From positions 1 to 39,951 of the forward strand of contig CAZEOK010000013.1 of assembly GCA_964513745.1 (NCBI GenBank): 39,951 nt of DNA, read 5' to 3'. The translations under genes and the position numbers were made by a program. This document shows, in pieces, positions 7,057-15,060 of the stretch. Under the pieces are notes generated by a model that saw only the letters and a program-made list of their open reading frames with translations, was not told the DNA's origin and did no database searches. Source of the stretch: DATDCY01 sp964513745 (GTDB lineage Bacteria; JAUVQV01; DATDCY01). Position 1 is the stretch's first letter, and every line of letters begins with the position of its first letter.

Positions 7057-8778
7057 TCACTGATGGCACTCCGTGCAGAAGACACTGTCGTCCGCCGCCC
7101 AGGCGTCTCGGAGCATGCGGTTCGTCGGCATACCGACCTCGACAACCGGCGTCCCGTGCGGATTGTGGCAGGTGATGCACGTCGCAAAATCCCGCCCGTC
7201 CGGGGAGGCGTTCGTCGTCAGGTCGCTGTCCACGGGGTAGCCGATGAGCTCGCCGTCGAGGATCGTTCCGCCGTCGCCGAAACGCACGACCTTGGCCGCC
7301 GGGTCGGCATCCTTCGCGTGGCGGTGGCTCATCGAGGAGATGTGGCACCCCGACTTCGAGTAGCAGGTGTCGTCGAACTTCACCTGGACGTCCCACTCGT
7401 TGGTGGTGCTCGTCGCCATGTAGTTCTGGATCAGGTGCGCGGTGTTGGTGTTCTGGCCCTTGCTCTGTTCGACGGAGTTGAGCGTCCCGTCGCGGTGCGT
7501 CCCGGCCGGCACGTTGACGTCGTGGCAGCTTTCGCACTCGGCGCTTCCCAGGAGGTAGGGATCGCCATAGATGTCCTTCGGGGTGTTTGGCGCCGTCCCG
7601 TTCGAGCCGTGGCCATTGACGTTGAAGCCCCACATGCCGTCGTCGAAAGGCTTGGGCGTGGCTCCCGTGCCGAGGGCGTTGGTGCTGTCGCCCACGACGC
7701 TCGGTGCGTCATCGCCGGCCCCGTCGTTGATCCCGGTGTTGGCAGGATAGCCGTGGCAGCCGAGGCAGCCGGAAACAACGGCTATCGAAAATGTCTCGCT
7801 GTCGCTTGTGGTCCCGTCGCTCACGGACACCGTGACCGAGTGGATGCCGCCCTGCGCACTCGTCGGTGTCCACGAGAATACGCGACTCGACGCGTCGAAC
7901 GTCGCGCCGGATGGAAGGCCCGTTGCTGAAAAGGTCAAAGGATCATTGTTCGGGTCAGTGGCCGTGACGGTGAACTCCGTCAGGATGTCCAAGGGTATCG
8001 TCTTGTTTCCGACGGCCGACAACTCCGGCGGGGCGCTTGACGTGGCCTGGCAGATGATATCCCCGTCTGCATCGAAACCGCTTACGAAGGTGTTGGCGGG
8101 GCACTGCTGCCCAGCCAGCGCGAGATTTCCGGGAGCGCCTTGCACTCCGGCGGCCCCGGTGTCGCCCTTCGCTCCCTGCGGTCCTTGCGGGCCGGTTGCA
8201 CCCTGGGCCCCGGTGTCGCCCGTCGGGCCCTGGGGACCGGTGGGGCCGACAGCCCCCGCCTCTGCCAGGACACCCCAGAACGCGGCGTCGGTGGGCAGGT
8301 GATTCGCGTTGTTGGCCACGAGGTTCACATAGCTGGAGCCCTGGTAGCTGACGATGTCATTGATCCGGTAGACCGTCTGGTCGCTCCACTCGCCAAGCCA
8401 GACCAGCCCATAAAAATCCCCCGCTGCGAGAGCCACGGGCGACACCGATGCCGCGCCGGTCAGTTCCTTCCAGTCGTTGTTCCACGTGCCGTCGGCGTTG
8501 AACGTGCCCTTGTAGACCTTGGAACCGGTGTTCCCCATCCCGATCAGGATGTATTTGCCGATCGATGGGTCCCAGGTCAGCGTCGGCTGCGAGGAGAATT
8601 TTCCCGACATCGGCGTCCAATCGTCGCAGGCAGGCGGATCGGAAGCCCCGTCGCATCGCATCGACCACAAAGAGTTGTCCGCGCGTCGCACGATGGTCAG
8701 GTTCGTCTGGGCGAACGCGTTTGCTGCAATTGCCAAGGTGATCAGGCTCAGGATCGCCGACAGGGTGGTTCGCTTCAT
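7057..8778 (-). CDS. Secreted modular multihaem c-type cytochrome with collagen-like stalk
   Basis: The product is 573 residues. A signal peptide ends ANAFA before QTNLT. Residues about 25-125 form a beta-rich N-terminal domain. A Trp-rich module follows (WSDQTVYRINDIVSYQGSSY ... FWGVLAEAG), resembling chitin-binding CBM5/12-type repeats. Around 175-220 there is an uninterrupted Gly-X-Y collagen-like segment (GPTGPQGPTGDTGAQG...). Next is a cadherin/Ig-like domain (TDPNNDPLTFSATGLPSGA). The C-terminal 230 residues hold four CXXCH haem motifs: CLGCH, CESCH, CITCH and CTECH. An extra Cys-X5-Cys-His is also present (CYSKSGCH). Distal His residues are plentiful. It probably acts outside the cell in electron transfer. 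The gene is monocistronic, with a possible promoter at 8849-8878. Confidence 0.85.
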   Translation of the reverse strand: MKRTTLSAILSLITLAIAANAFAQTNLTIVRRADNSLWSMRCDGASDPPACDDWTPMSGKFSSQPTLTWDPSIGKYILIGMGNTGSKVYKGTFNADGTWNNDWKELTGAASVSPVALAAGDFYGLVWLGEWSDQTVYRINDIVSYQGSSYVNLVANNANHLPTDAAFWGVLAEAGAVGPTGPQGPTGDTGAQGATGPQGPQGAKGDTGAAGVQGAPGNLALAGQQCPANTFVSGFDADGDIICQATSSAPPELSAVGNKTIPLDILTEFTVTATDPNNDPLTFSATGLPSGATFDASSRVFSWTPTSAQGGIHSVTVSVSDGTTSDSETFSIAVVSGCLGCHGYPANTGINDGAGDDAPSVVGDSTNALGTGATPKPFDDGMWGFNVNGHGSNGTAPNTPKDIYGDPYLLGSAECESCHDVNVPAGTHRDGTLNSVEQSKGQNTNTAHLIQNYMATSTTNEWDVQVKFDDTCYSKSGCHISSMSHRHAKDADPAAKVVRFGDGGTILDGELIGYPVDSDLTTNASPDGRDFATCITCHNPHGTPVVEVGMPTNRMLRDAWAADDSVFCTECHQ

Positions 8779-8848
8779 GACGCCCCCTCAACTGCGATGG
8801 CCAGTTGCGCCACGGCCCAGCTTCGGGCGAAGCGCGATTAATTTTTGA

Positions 8849-8878
8849 ATTCTAACATTAACTGGCAAAGTCAAGCAA
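8849..8878 (-). promoter_or_regulatory. Possible promoter of the cytochrome gene
   Basis: Read on the minus strand there is TTGCTT (8873-8878), an 18-base spacer and TAGAAT (8849-8854) inside the only AT-rich stretch of the 310-base gap between the cytochrome and PPK2 genes. The match is moderate and the leader would be about 65 bases. The rest of the gap (8879-9088) shows nothing I can support. Confidence 0.35.
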
Positions 8879-9088
8879 CATTTCGTATCGGTGACCGCAC
8901 CCACGGCCATCCGAGGGAAGCCAGGTGCGTCGGGGCGCCGCTTCCGGTAAGATCTCCACAGTCAGCGCTGACCGGTCGCCGGCTGGATCCGCACCCCGGG
9001 TGCAGGCGCCGGATGCGCGGTGGAGCGATGAAAACCGAAGGCGGAGTACCCTGTTGATGCGCCGTCGCTGGCGAAGGGGAGAGCGAAC

Positions 9089-10579
9089 ATGTTCGAGACC
9101 GCGGAAATCGGCCACAAGATAGCGAAGACCGTTTTCAACCGCGTCGTCCCCAGGTTGCGGGCCGACCTGCTGGATGTTCAGTACCGCCTCAAGGAAAACG
9201 GGAAATTTCCGGTGGTCATTCTGATATCGGGAGTGCGCGGGGCTGGGAAGGGCGAGACGGTCAACCTGCTCAACGAGTGGATGGATCCGCGCCACATCCA
9301 CACGAGCGCGTTCGACAGGCCGTCGGATGAGGAACGCGAGCGCCCGCCGATGTGGCGCTACTGGCGTGCGCTGCCGCCGAAGGGCAGGATCGGCATCCTG
9401 TTCGGTTCCTGGTACACGGATCCGATCATCGATCGCGTATTCAGGAAAACCGGTCGCGGCGACCTGGTGCAGTCGATCGAGGAGATCAACCATTTCGAGA
9501 AGATGCTCGCCGACGAGGGCGCGCTGATTCTCAAGTTCTGGTTCCACCTTTCCCGGGAGGCGCAGCGAAAGCGCCTGAAGGCGCTCGAGGCCGATCCCGA
9601 GACGCGCTGGCGCGTGACCGGGCGCGACTGGGACTTCTTCAAGGTCTACGACCGCTTCTACAAGGTCTCCGAAGACACGCTGCGCGAAACCAGCACCGCG
9701 GACGCGCCGTGGATCGTGGTCGAAGGCCGGGACCCCCAGTACCGCTACCTCACGGTCGGCAAGACGCTGCTCGGGGCGATGCGCAAGCGGCTCGATGCAC
9801 CGGCGGAGCGCCGTGTCCCGGTCTCGAAAGCGGCGCCGATCGTCCGTCCAATCGACAACCGGGACGTTCTCAAGCAGATCGACCTGTCCAGGACGCTCGG
9901 CGAGCGCGAGTACGAAAAGGAGCTGCTGGCCTGGCAGGGTCGGCTCAATCGCCTCTCGCGCGACGCAAGATTCCCGCGACTCTCGGTCACCGTGGCGTTC
10001 GAGGGCATGGACGCGGCGGGCAAGGGCGGCGTCATCCGCCGCATCACCGCCGGGCTGGACGCGCGCCGCTACACCGTGATCCCGGTGGCCGCGCCCACCG
10101 ACGAGGAACGCGCGCAGCCCTATCTGTGGCGCTTCTGGCGCCACCTGCCGCGCAAAGGTCGGGTCACGATCTACGATCGCAGCTGGTACGGGCGCGTGCT
10201 GGTCGAGCGCATCGAGGGCTTCTGCTCCGAGGCCGACTGGATGCGCGCCTACACGGAGATCAACGATTTCGAGGAACAGCTCGATCGCTCGGGTACCGTG
10301 CTGTGCAAATTCTGGGTGCAGATCTCGAAGGAAGAGCAGCTGCGGCGCTTCAAGGAGCGCGAGCGGATGCGCTTCAAGCGCTTCAAGATCACTCCGGAGG
10401 ACTGGCGCAACCGTAAAAAGTGGGATCTCTACCAGTCCGCGGCCGCCGACATGATCGAACGCACCTCGACCAAGGGCGCCCCCTGGACGCTCATCGAAGC
10501 GAACGACAAGAAGTTCGCGCGCGTCAAGGTGCTCAAGACTCTCTGCAAGCGCATCGAGCGGGCGCTCGACGAACTCTGA
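9089..10579 (+). CDS. pap: Polyphosphate:AMP phosphotransferase, two-domain PPK2
   Basis: The 496-residue product has two tandem PPK2 P-loop kinase domains, the arrangement and length of class II PPK2 (Pap), which phosphorylates AMP to ADP with polyphosphate. The C-terminal domain keeps the full signature: Walker A EGMDAAGKGG (about 303-312), the lid PTDEERAQPYLWRFWRHLP and Walker B YDRSWYGRV. The N-terminal domain is degenerate: SGVRGAGKGE (47-56) lacks the Walker A Asp, and FGSWYTDP replaces DRSWYGR. This agrees with known class II enzymes, in which only the second half is catalytic. The ATG follows GGGGAGAGCGAAC. It converges with the 10600 gene, 20 bases away. It probably supports nucleotide recycling under energy stress. 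Confidence 0.93.
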   Translation: MFETAEIGHKIAKTVFNRVVPRLRADLLDVQYRLKENGKFPVVILISGVRGAGKGETVNLLNEWMDPRHIHTSAFDRPSDEERERPPMWRYWRALPPKGRIGILFGSWYTDPIIDRVFRKTGRGDLVQSIEEINHFEKMLADEGALILKFWFHLSREAQRKRLKALEADPETRWRVTGRDWDFFKVYDRFYKVSEDTLRETSTADAPWIVVEGRDPQYRYLTVGKTLLGAMRKRLDAPAERRVPVSKAAPIVRPIDNRDVLKQIDLSRTLGEREYEKELLAWQGRLNRLSRDARFPRLSVTVAFEGMDAAGKGGVIRRITAGLDARRYTVIPVAAPTDEERAQPYLWRFWRHLPRKGRVTIYDRSWYGRVLVERIEGFCSEADWMRAYTEINDFEEQLDRSGTVLCKFWVQISKEEQLRRFKERERMRFKRFKITPEDWRNRKKWDLYQSAAADMIERTSTKGAPWTLIEANDKKFARVKVLKTLCKRIERALDEL

Positions 10580-10599
10580 GCCGGCGGCGGGGACCAGAC

Positions 10600-11181
10600 C
10601 TAATGCTGCTCCCTGCCGTCGCCGTTTTCATCGGGGACCGTTTTCCACCAATCACCGCCCTCGGGCCACTCCTCCCCGGTCGGCTCGTGTGCGCCGCCGC
10701 ACGAGCCGCACCCGCCGCCGCACGCGGCCGCAGCGGACTCTTCCGGGGCAGCGGCGGGGATGACCGACTCCAGGATGCGCGCCGCGTCCCCGGCTTGCGT
10801 CTCCGGGACCATCAGACCCCAGCGTCCCACAATGTGGCCGCAGCTCTGGAAAGCCCGGGCGTCCAGCTCCCGGACCAGGGAGGGGATCCCCCGGGCGCGG
10901 AGGGTTGCCACAAGCTCGAGAACGTGACCCTTCTCGTCGGACGAGGTGAGAAGCGCTGGCGCGTCGATCCTGTCCCGGTCCGTGTTCTCGCCGGCGGACG
11001 ATTCTGCACCGCGTCGCTCTTCGATCTGCGCCGCGCTGATGCCGCGCGCGAGCGTCTCCCCCTCGAGGATGCGCCGGGCTTGTGGCGTGTACTCGGTGGC
11101 GCGCAGGGCCGCCTCCTCAAGCAGCTCGTCCCGGGTCATCCCGGAAAACCGGGCACGGATGGCATTCCAGTCGATCTCCAT
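10600..11181 (-). CDS. DUF2007-like protein with Cys-rich C-terminal tail
   Basis: The product is 193 residues and cytoplasmic. The N-terminal 60 residues are helical and charged (DWNAIRARFSGMTRDELLEE, then an EYTPQARRILEGE phrase common in small DUF-type proteins). The middle (about 85-140) reads EKGHVLELVATLRARGIPSL followed by a VPETQAGDAARIL element, typical of DUF2007-like signal-transducing domains with a ferredoxin-like fold. The tail carries CGGGCGSCGG, which could bind a metal or simply be flexible. Function is unknown. It probably forms a minus-strand unit with the phosphatase gene upstream (32-base gap). Confidence 0.65.
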   Translation of the reverse strand: MEIDWNAIRARFSGMTRDELLEEAALRATEYTPQARRILEGETLARGISAAQIEERRGAESSAGENTDRDRIDAPALLTSSDEKGHVLELVATLRARGIPSLVRELDARAFQSCGHIVGRWGLMVPETQAGDAARILESVIPAAAPEESAAAACGGGCGSCGGAHEPTGEEWPEGGDWWKTVPDENGDGREQH

Positions 11182-11213
11182 GTCGCATACCTACCAGAGG
11201 GGCGAGCCGGTCG

Positions 11214-12173
11214 TCAACGAAAGAGGGGGACCTGCCCCGGATAGGACGGTCGGCCCGGATCCGGGCTGACGCGGCGGATGTAGACCGCTTCGATTCGCGA
11301 GGGGTGGCGGGTGCGTATCGTGTGGTAGATCTCGGGATCGCGCTCGCCGTCGTCGCCCACGAGCACAAATCGCACGGCGGGGAGGTTTTCAAGGATGCGC
11401 TCGACATGATCGATCTTGTACCGCTCCTGGTCGAATAACGGGTCGCCGCCGCCGTCGGAGACCTTCTTGGCGACGATCGGACCGGACGGGAAGCCGTTGC
11501 GCTCGAGAAAGGCGCGAATGCCCGGCTGAAACTGGCGCGGCGAGGCGGTCAGGTAGATCACGGGAGCGGCCTCCGGCCGGGCGGTGCGCCCGACGATCTC
11601 GCGGTAGAGATCCGCCATGCCTTCGACCGGCCGCCGCTGCAGGGGGTTTTCGAGCAGGGTGTGCGCCAGCAGCCGCGAGCGGTCCGGCACCTCCGAGACG
11701 ACTACCGTGTCGTCGAAGTCCGAGATGATCCCGAGCGCGACTTCCTCGGGGACGATGAGCAGGCTGGATTCGGCGCGGGTCGTCCCGCCGGCGTCTTCGA
11801 CCAGCATCGGGTTCCACCCCGGGCGCGCCTGGGCCGGGGTGGAACCGCGCAGCGCGAAGTACCCGTCGCTGTCGCTGCGCACTTCCCACGTCCGGGCGGC
11901 GAGCGTCACGCGCAGGGACAGGCGCTTTTTCTCCTCGACCCGCAACGACCTCAGGATGCGCCAGAGATTTCTCAGCCGGGAATCCTCTCCGCGCGCCGCG
12001 GCTGCATCGTGTCGCTCTGCAACACGCCCTTCGAGGCTGAAGGCTCTCGCCGTGCCATAGGCGTGGTGAACGAGGATTTCGGTTTCGGCGCGTGCGTGCG
12101 CTGCGCTGCTTGCGAACAGGGCGACGGCGGCGAGAACTGCCGCCGTGACGGCGTGCCGCGATCCTGGCCTCAT
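11214..12173 (-). CDS. App1-like (DUF2183) HAD-fold phosphatase, exported
   Basis: The product is 319 residues from ATG 12173; a GTG at 12266 would add 31 residues but would bury the signal peptide. The start gives a clear export signal (AVLAAVALFASSAAHARA). A beta-rich N-terminal region precedes the catalytic core, which begins with the HAD motif SDFDDTVV (DXDXT type). It continues with TASPRQFQPGIRAFL, a conserved Lys region (VAKKVSDGGG) and the acidic motif GDDGERDPEIY. These match the App1/DUF2183 family; the yeast founder is a phosphatidate phosphatase. Export suggests a periplasmic lipid or phosphate-ester substrate. It sits just upstream of the DUF2007-like gene on the same strand. Confidence 0.85.
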   Translation of the reverse strand: MRPGSRHAVTAAVLAAVALFASSAAHARAETEILVHHAYGTARAFSLEGRVAERHDAAAARGEDSRLRNLWRILRSLRVEEKKRLSLRVTLAARTWEVRSDSDGYFALRGSTPAQARPGWNPMLVEDAGGTTRAESSLLIVPEEVALGIISDFDDTVVVSEVPDRSRLLAHTLLENPLQRRPVEGMADLYREIVGRTARPEAAPVIYLTASPRQFQPGIRAFLERNGFPSGPIVAKKVSDGGGDPLFDQERYKIDHVERILENLPAVRFVLVGDDGERDPEIYHTIRTRHPSRIEAVYIRRVSPDPGRPSYPGQVPLFR

Positions 12174-12404
12174 TTCGCGTCGGGGTGTGTCTCGAAAAGC
12201 CTGCCGAGGGCGGCTGCAAGAGTGGCCAGTCGGGCTGACAACCTGCGCAGGATCATCGTTTTCCACCTTGGCCGAGACACCACGGTGCTGTCAAGTCTCG
12301 GGAAAGGCTCTTGTATTTCTGATCGGCAAGGAGTAAGAAGCAAAGTGGAGCGCCGGGACGACACGAGCCGACGCGGCTCCGAGCGCTTCAGGAAGGGAGG
12401 AAAC

Positions 12405-12695
12405 ATGAGATTGCCTGTCCTGGAACGGCCGGAACCGCGTGAGCAGATGCTCGGGTGTATTTCGTGGTCCTTCGCTGAGGAGCCGGGCCTGCCGAGCTCC
12501 CAGGGCAGTCTCGTTGATCTGAGCAGGTCCGGGCTGGGGATGCGCACCCTCACCCGCTTTCAGCAAGGGGACAGGCTGCGGGTGAGGATCGAGGGCGCCT
12601 GGAGGGACGACCGTTTGGCTGAAGTCCGGTGGGTCAGACAGCTGGAGGCCTCCGGGTACCGTTCAGGATTGAAGTTCCTCCGCCCGATCACCTAG
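12405..12695 (+). CDS. PilZ-domain protein, c-di-GMP binding
   Basis: The product is 96 residues, little more than one PilZ domain. The start is fixed by GGAAGGGAGGAAAC before ATG 12405. Both halves of the c-di-GMP site are present: R8-PEP-R12 (RXXXR) and D38-LSRSG (D/NXSXXG). They are followed by the expected strand pattern GDRLRVRIEG and AEVRWVRQ and a closing GLKFLRP. A stand-alone PilZ acts as an adaptor that reports c-di-GMP levels to partner proteins, commonly motility or exopolysaccharide machinery. No cyclase or flagellar gene is nearby to name the target. Confidence 0.86.
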   Translation: MRLPVLERPEPREQMLGCISWSFAEEPGLPSSQGSLVDLSRSGLGMRTLTRFQQGDRLRVRIEGAWRDDRLAEVRWVRQLEASGYRSGLKFLRPIT

Positions 12696-12725
12696 CGTCC
12701 GCCAGGATCTACGGGGGCATGACCC

Positions 12726-13688
12726 GTGGATACGATCACGCCCGTCATCGTCTCGGCGAGCCGAGCCACCGACATCCCGGCCCTCTATGGTGAGTGGCTG
12801 CTGCGGCGGCTGCGCGCGGGCGGGTGCGCATGGATCAACCGTCGCAATGGGCGGCATTATCGCGTGTCCTTTGAGCGGACGCGGGTGCTCGTCTTCTGGA
12901 GCAAGAACCCGGCGCCGCTGATCCCGCTCCTCGGCGAGATCGACGCGCTGGGATTCAGGTACTACTTCACGTTCACCCTCAACGATTACGACCAGGAACG
13001 GCTCGAGCCGGGAATCCCCCCCCTGTCCGAGAGGATCGATACCTTCCGCAGGCTCTCCGAACAGGTTGGTCGAGAGCGAGTCATCTGGAGATTCGACCCG
13101 ATCATTGTCGGCGGTCCGCTGACGCCGGAGGCGCTGCTGGAGCGCATCGCCCGGGTCGGGGCTGCCGTGCACCGGTACACCCGCAAGCTTGTCATCAGCT
13201 TCGTGGACATCGAGCAGTACCGCGCGGTGCGGAAGCGATTGGGGGCATACGCGGGCGGCGCCTTCGGGGAACCCGGCCCCGAGGCGATCGCGCGGATCGC
13301 CGGCGGTATCCGGGAGCTCAATCGCTCCTGGGGACTCGAGGTCGCCGCCTGCGCCGAGACGACGAACCTGGCCCGCTACGGCATAGGCCGGAACAGATGC
13401 GTCGACGACGCATTAATGGCTCGGACTTTCCCGGGGGATGCTGCCCTGATGGAGTTTCTCGGGCGCGGTGCGGCCGGGGAGGGGCGTCTCACCCGCGGCG
13501 CAACCAGCGGAGTCGCTCACCCGCTCAAGGACAAGGGGCAGCGCCCGGCGTGCGGGTGCATCGTCAGCAAGGACATCGGGCGCTTTGGCACCTGCACGCA
13601 CGGCTGCGTGTACTGCTACGCCAACGTCTCGCACGCGGTGGCCGCGGCAATCCACGCCAGACACGACCCGACCGCGGAGAACTTGTAA
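12726..13688 (+). CDS. DUF1848 family protein
   Basis: The product is 320 residues from a GTG at 12726, preceded by GGGGG eight bases upstream. Family features are IVSASRATDIPALYGEWL at the N-terminus, VLVFWSKNPAP around 55, YYFTFTLNDYD around 80, and a Cys cluster at the C-terminus (CGCIVSKDIGRFGTC, then CTHGCVYCYAN). The CVYCYAN ending resembles the cluster-binding motif of radical-SAM-like proteins, and DUF1848 is predicted to be TIM-barrel and Fe-S related. The reaction is unknown. The gene lies 30 bases after the PilZ gene and may be co-transcribed with it. Confidence 0.85.
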   Translation: MDTITPVIVSASRATDIPALYGEWLLRRLRAGGCAWINRRNGRHYRVSFERTRVLVFWSKNPAPLIPLLGEIDALGFRYYFTFTLNDYDQERLEPGIPPLSERIDTFRRLSEQVGRERVIWRFDPIIVGGPLTPEALLERIARVGAAVHRYTRKLVISFVDIEQYRAVRKRLGAYAGGAFGEPGPEAIARIAGGIRELNRSWGLEVAACAETTNLARYGIGRNRCVDDALMARTFPGDAALMEFLGRGAAGEGRLTRGATSGVAHPLKDKGQRPACGCIVSKDIGRFGTCTHGCVYCYANVSHAVAAAIHARHDPTAENL

Positions 13689-13803
13689 CAGGCCTTTTTC
13701 AGCAATTCGCTGCAGAGGGACACATCCTGGGCGAAGGGGTGGTGGGAGGGGTCCTCGAAAACGGGGTACCGCCGCGGCGGCTGGCTTGCGTGAAGTTCGC
13801 GGG

Positions 13804-14340
13804 CTAGTGCAGGGTCCGGGCCAGGATGACTTCGTTGATCCGTTGCACGCCTACCTGGACCGAGCGCCGCCGGCAGGTCTCCTCCCGGAAACCGGCCTTG
13901 TTGAACAGGTGGATCGAGCGCTCGTTCGTGGTGAAGATGTCGGCTTCGAGCCGTCGGTAGCCGTGCTCTCTGGCCCAGCGTATCGCATAGCGCAGCATTG
14001 CCGAGCCGATGCCGCGGCCGCGCCACTGCCGCACGAGGTGGATCCCGACGGCGAGAGCCGGCATCGGCGTGGTGCACAGCAGCGTGTCGATCAGCGCGAG
14101 GATGCCGATGACCTGGTCGCCGGCGGTTGCGACGAGGAAAAGGTTGTGATCGGGGTCGAGGCGCTCGATGTACTCCTGCTGCGCCGCGGCGTCTTTGCCG
14201 TAGATCTCCATCAGGACGTAGCTGCGCTCCTGGGAGCTCGACCGGACAGCGGAGATGATCGCCGCGGCATCCTCCTGGCGGGCGGGGCGAAGCGTGATCT
14301 TCGTGTCGTCGGGTAACCGGTAGGCGAGCACCTCGCGCAT
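13804..14340 (-). CDS. GNAT family N-acetyltransferase
   Basis: The product is 178 residues, the usual length for a single GNAT domain. TLRPARQEDAAAI opens the fold. Acetyl-CoA binding motif A is visible as VRQWRGRGIGSAMLRYAIRW (about 102-121), followed by RRLEADIFTTNERSIHLF and NKAGF of motif B. It most resembles the RimI/Pat-like 'YhhY-type' transferases; the acceptor is unknown. The start follows GGGAGGATGCC. On the same strand upstream lies a structured RNA candidate ending in a terminator about 140 bases before this ATG, so the gene may be expressed by read-through or from its own promoter. Confidence 0.88.
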   Translation of the reverse strand: MREVLAYRLPDDTKITLRPARQEDAAAIISAVRSSSQERSYVLMEIYGKDAAAQQEYIERLDPDHNLFLVATAGDQVIGILALIDTLLCTTPMPALAVGIHLVRQWRGRGIGSAMLRYAIRWAREHGYRRLEADIFTTNERSIHLFNKAGFREETCRRRSVQVGVQRINEVILARTLH

Positions 14341-14479
14341 GGCATCCTCCCTGCGATAGTGGGTCCGATGGCTTGGATTATCCCCGGGGGGCCCTGGTTG
14401 TCAATCGTAAGCAACCGCGATGGACTGCAGTGGCAATCCGACCGCGAAGGATGTGTCGCGCCCGGCGAGCCAGAAATAA

Positions 14480-14668
14480 TGAAGGCCGCCCCTGGTATCG
14501 GGGCGGCCTCTTCCTGCTGGCGCCTGAAACGAGCGGCGGCGCCTGGGAAACCGCTTCCCGAGCAGCCATCTCGGGCGCATCCCGCAACTCGCTGTGTTGC
14601 GGTCGCCACCGTAGGTTCCCGTCCCCGGTTGGCAGCCGGGCCCCTCGCCCGGACTTCCCTGATGCATA
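14480..14668 (-). ncRNA. Candidate structured RNA or leader on minus strand
   Basis: Downstream of the minus-strand promoter at 14673-14700 come several perfect hairpins. They are CCGGGC/GCCCGG (14636-14652), CCGCAAC/GTTGCGG with a 7-base loop (14582-14602) and CCCGAG/CTCGGG (14557-14575). The last is a 10-bp stem AGGCCGCCCC/GGGGCGGCCT (14483-14509), followed on the minus strand by TCATTATTT. That order (promoter, folded body, intrinsic terminator) fits either a small RNA of about 190 nt or a regulatory leader for the acetyltransferase gene. I could not match it to a riboswitch class. GC-rich DNA forms hairpins easily, so confidence is modest. Confidence 0.4.
14483..14509 (-). terminator. Intrinsic terminator of the RNA candidate
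   Basis: The 10-bp perfect stem has a 7-base loop. On the minus strand it is followed by TCATTATTT, while on the plus strand only CTCTTCC follows. The minus-strand reading is therefore the better terminator. Confidence 0.5.
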
Positions 14669-14672
14669 CTAA

Positions 14673-14700
14673 AATCTATATCGCCGGGGCCTCCTGTCAA
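14673..14700 (-). promoter_or_regulatory. Sigma-70 type promoter for RNA candidate
   Basis: Read on the minus strand, a perfect -35 box TTGACA (14695-14700) is followed by a 16-base spacer and TAGATT (14673-14678). It points into the hairpin-rich region and, further on, the GNAT gene. Confidence 0.5.
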
Positions 14701-14763
14701 GAGGGAATCGGCACGGCGCAACGGACCGTTGACAGCGTCGGCCCCAACGCTGAAACTGCCTGC

Positions 14764-15060
14764 ATGCGCACCCGCGGGAAAGACGCCGCCGTCGCGGCGC
14801 ACGACGTGGACGACTTTCTGGCTCGCCATGTACCCATCACGCAGGCGATGGGCATACGCCTGCGCTCCTGGGGCGTCGCGGGAGTGACGATCACCGCGCC
14901 GCTGAAGCCGAACATCAACGACAAGGGAATCGCTTTCGGCGGCACACTGGCGTCGATCCTCGCGCTCAGCGGCTGGAGGCTTTCATCGAGACGATGGCCG
15001 GCACCGCGGCGCGCTTCCACGCAACCTACGTTGCCCGGCGCCCCGCCGTCGGGCGATCGG
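14764..15060 (+). pseudogene. YiiD_C-like thioesterase remnant, internally deleted
   Basis: From ATG 14764 the reading frame gives FLARHVPITQAMGIRLRSW, APLKPNINDKGIAFGGTLAS and LALSGWRL, which matches the first half of YiiD C-terminal (hotdog thioesterase) domains. The frame then turns into Pro/Arg-rich nonsense. In another frame, starting in the same bases (CGGCTGGAGGCTTTC near 14970), it reads RLEAFIETMAGTAARFHATY and VARRP, which looks like the end of the same domain. The middle of the domain, roughly 50-60 residues, is missing. The gene therefore seems to have lost an internal segment out of frame. The N-terminal start is uncertain because the ribosome binding site is weak. Confidence 0.55.

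Noticed and set aside
8140..8270. A tandem DNA repeat in the cytochrome gene
   Set aside because: The periodicity comes from Gly-X-Y codons in the collagen-like segment and needs no separate repeat feature.
8858..10144. A 428-codon minus-strand ORF opposite PPK2
   Set aside because: It is a shadow of the PPK2 gene; the PPK2 frame carries all kinase motifs and a ribosome binding site.
14480..14668. Assigning the structured RNA to the cobalamin, SAM or RNase P families
   Set aside because: Short stretches such as GGGAAGTCCGGGC are suggestive, but the conserved cores are incomplete, so no class is claimed.
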